A stretch of 36,920 nucleotides of DNA from Bacteroidales bacterium (lineage in GTDB: Bacteria > Bacteroidota > Bacteroidia > Bacteroidales > F082), in the NCBI GenBank assembly GCA_018400955.1, contig JAGYLH010000029.1:1-36920 (forward strand), written 5' to 3'. Under the pieces are notes generated by a model. That model saw only the letters and a program-made list of their open reading frames with translations. It searched no databases and was not told the origin of the DNA. The position numbers were made by a program, and so were the translations under genes. Positions 35,061 through 36,920 of the stretch are shown here, piece by piece. Numbering within the stretch: position 1 is the stretch's first letter; every line of letters begins with the position of its first letter.

Positions 35061-36221
35061 ATGCAAGTAAAAACTGATAATCCATCTTTCCGAATTGAAG
35101 AATTAATTGCTTTTCGCCGCCACCTGCACAGCATTGCTGAGCTTTCGGGCGAAGAGAAACACACCAGCAAGGCCATCTTAAGCCAATTGGAAAAATACAA
35201 GCCTGACCAGCTGATAACCAAGATCGGTGGTTATGGATTGGCAGGCATCTTCAAAGGGAAACAGACAGGCCCCAGGCTATTGTTCAGGGCCGATATGGAT
35301 GCCTTGCCCATTGAGGAGATAAATGAACTGGATTACAAATCGCAAAACAAAGCCGTTTCGCACAAATGTGGCCACGATGGGCATAGTGCCATTTTGATGG
35401 GTTTGGCGGCCCTTTTACAACAAAATCCACCTGAAAAGGGCGAAGTGGTTTTGTTGTTCCAACCCGCCGAAGAAACAGGACAGGGTGCAAACAGGGTTAT
35501 TTGCGATGAAAAATTCCAACAGATAAAACCTGACTTTGCTTTTGCTTTGCATAATTTACCGGGCTTTGAAAAAGGCCAGATCATTTGGCGCAATGGAACT
35601 TTTGCGGCGGCTTCCGTTGGCTTGCAGTTGGAGTTGACAGGTCGCACAGCCCATGCCTCTCAGCCTGAAACAGGTATTAGTCCGGCGGTCGCTATGGCTG
35701 AAATCATACAAGCCTTCCACGCGCTTAACATCTCCGGCCCTGATGATGACCATTTTGCTGGCCTTACCATAACGCATGCACAATTGGGGGAACGCGCTGT
35801 AGGGACTGCCCCTGGCCGCGCTGTGATATGGGCTACGCTCCGCAGCTATCAGGATGGTTTGCTCGCAAATTTGCAGGAAAAATGTGTCAATATTGCGCAT
35901 GACTGTGCCCGAAAAAACAAATTGAAAATTGCGATTGATTGGCAGGAACCATTTGCAGCCACTGTGAATACTGAAGATTTGAACACGCACTTACTAAAGG
36001 CCGCGCGCAAATTGAATTATTCACTTGAAGAAAAACAAAATCCCTTTCGCTGGTCCGAAGACTTCGGGCATTTCGGTAGCGAAACAAAAACATGTCTTTT
36101 TGGCTTGGGTGCCGGAAAGGACCAACCGGCCCTGCACAACCCTGATTATGATTTTCCCGACGAATTGGTGATGCTTGGCGCTCAGCTCTTTAATGCCATC
36201 AGGAAGCAGATTACAGGTTGA
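35061..36221 (+). CDS. M20 family metallo-amidohydrolase (amidohydrolase/hippurate hydrolase type)
   Basis: A 386-residue zinc or manganese enzyme that removes acyl groups from N-acyl amino acids or related amides. Segments: FRADMDALPIEE (residues 75-86), HKCGHDGHSA (101-110, metal ligands Cys103, His105), FQPAEETGQGA with the Glu pair 137-138, and the dimerisation domain with LTGRTAHASQPETGISPAVA. No signal peptide, so cytoplasmic. Exact substrate cannot be told; N-acetyldiaminopimelate deacetylases and auxin-conjugate hydrolases share this fold. 52 bases separate it from the LOG gene. Confidence 0.93.
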   Translation: MQVKTDNPSFRIEELIAFRRHLHSIAELSGEEKHTSKAILSQLEKYKPDQLITKIGGYGLAGIFKGKQTGPRLLFRADMDALPIEEINELDYKSQNKAVSHKCGHDGHSAILMGLAALLQQNPPEKGEVVLLFQPAEETGQGANRVICDEKFQQIKPDFAFALHNLPGFEKGQIIWRNGTFAAASVGLQLELTGRTAHASQPETGISPAVAMAEIIQAFHALNISGPDDDHFAGLTITHAQLGERAVGTAPGRAVIWATLRSYQDGLLANLQEKCVNIAHDCARKNKLKIAIDWQEPFAATVNTEDLNTHLLKAARKLNYSLEEKQNPFRWSEDFGHFGSETKTCLFGLGAGKDQPALHNPDYDFPDELVMLGAQLFNAIRKQITG

Positions 36222-36273
36222 TGGCCCAATCGAAAGCAGGAAAGCCTTAAATTTGCCCACTAAATTTTATCGA

Positions 36274-36861
36274 ATGAAACGTATTTGTGTGTTTTGTGGC
36301 AGCAGTATGGGCTATCAGCGGGTTTATAAGCAGGCTGCTGAAAATCTGGGCGAGTTGTTGGCAAAAAATGATATTGGGCTTGTTTACGGAGGTGCGAATG
36401 TAGGCTTGATGAAAGTACTGGCCAATGCAACCATGCAAAATGGTGGGGAAGCCATTGGTGTGATGCCCCAGCTTTTGATTGATAAGGAGGTGGCCCACAA
36501 CGGCCTGAAACAAATGCATGTGGTGCAATCGATGGCCGAGCGCAAGGCCATGATGGTGGAACTTTCGGATGCATTCATCGCCCTGCCTGGAGGTTTCGGA
36601 ACCCTTGACGAGCTTTCAGAAATATTGACCTTTAATCAGTTGCGTATTTCCGACAAACCGTTGGGCTTGCTAAATGTGGCCGGCTATTTTGATTCATTGC
36701 TTCGATTTCTGGATCATGGGGTTTCAGAGGGCTTTGTAAGGGAAGAACACCGCAGCAATATTATTGTCTCATTCGATTGTAAATCACTCCTGCAAAAATT
36801 AAAACGCTACGAACCTGTTGGCATGGGCAAGTGGATTGAAGAAATCAAGAGCGAAGGGTGA
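36274..36861 (+). CDS. LOG-family (TIGR00730) Rossmann-fold phosphoribohydrolase
   Basis: A 195-residue LOG ('lonely guy') family protein, which by family cleaves nucleoside monophosphates, giving a free base and ribose 5-phosphate. Start ATG 36274 gives MKRICVFCGSSMGYQ; an in-frame ATG at 36175 would overlap the M20 gene and adds unlike residues. Motifs: GLVYGGANVGLMKVLA, MAERKAMMVELSDAFIALPG and PGGFGTLDE (105-113), the catalytic and nucleotide site. Cytokinin production should not be assumed in bacteria. Confidence 0.93.
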   Translation: MKRICVFCGSSMGYQRVYKQAAENLGELLAKNDIGLVYGGANVGLMKVLANATMQNGGEAIGVMPQLLIDKEVAHNGLKQMHVVQSMAERKAMMVELSDAFIALPGGFGTLDELSEILTFNQLRISDKPLGLLNVAGYFDSLLRFLDHGVSEGFVREEHRSNIIVSFDCKSLLQKLKRYEPVGMGKWIEEIKSEG

Positions 36862-36868
36862 GAAAGAT

Positions 36869-36915
36869 CTTTAGTGGCTTAGTGGGATAATTTTATTGCC
36901 CACAAAGCCACAAAG
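36869..36915. repeat. Long imperfect inverted repeat at the window end
   Basis: The 18-base arm at 36869-36886 (CTTTAGTGGCTTAGTGGG) pairs with the 17-base arm at 36899-36915 (CCCACAAAGCCACAAAG), with one bulge and one mismatch and a 12-base AT-rich loop. The right arm holds a direct repeat of CCACAAAG. It lacks a T run, so it looks more like a dispersed intergenic repeat of Bacteroidota than a terminator. Confidence 0.55.
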
Positions 36916-36920
36916 GTGCA

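Overview
The window looks like chromosomal DNA of a member of the Bacteroidota, most likely class Bacteroidia. The evidence is the core type IX secretion genes (porP/sprF-gldK-gldL-gldM-gldN, plus porW/sprE in a second place), a GldL with a long coiled-coil tail, a bactofilin-AtpZ-DUF6168 string, and promoters of the TAnnTTTG (-7) type. I see no rRNA, tRNA, CRISPR array, phage or insertion sequence. It is mostly housekeeping and envelope DNA.

Layout. 1-1747 (-): N-terminal part of mfd, cut by the window edge. 1802-6180: an FNR/CRP-like regulator (-) divergent from a solute-uptake operon (+) of a DUF4212 small subunit, a sodium:solute symporter and an outer-membrane porin. Two perfect inverted repeats between them sit where an operator would repress the regulator and activate the operon. 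6181-7352: a gene-poor gap, then a small membrane protein with an XRE regulator and a palindrome over their promoter. 7441-9412 (-): groL and groS. 9685-15194 (-): pheT, a sigma-54-type activator, lptE, a TPR protein and secG, closely spaced. 15281-17383 (-): recG. 17493-23628 (-): the T9SS motor and ring operon. 23987-25771 (+): two tandem YitT paralogues. 25819-28223 (-): rseP and an M23 peptidase. 28392-36861 (+): porW, bactofilin, atpZ, a DUF6168-like gene, a PTPS-like gene, folE, a Bax inhibitor-1 family gene, fabD, an M20 peptidase and a LOG-family gene. The window ends inside an inverted repeat.

How the genes work together. PorP/SprF, GldKLMN and PorW/SprE build the secretion machine. 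LptE, SecG, RseP, M23 and bactofilin handle outer-membrane assembly, export, stress proteolysis and wall shape. The FNR-like regulator with symporter and porin looks like a regulated uptake route across both membranes.

The main caution is sequence quality. At least 14 sites need one or two extra bases, nearly all in homopolymer runs, to restore conserved protein sequence. They fall in the sigma-54 activator, gldM, gldN, atpZ, the DUF6168-like gene and the PTPS gene, in three clusters near 12.0-12.2, 18.3-19.0 and 31.5-32.2 kb. All are apparent deletions, which fits sequencing error better than gene decay. Coordinates for those genes span the whole reconstructed gene. I did not find a clearly new multi-gene system; the best leads are the dual-palindrome regulatory region, the GldL 35-residue repeats and the AtpZ/DUF6168 pair without atpB.
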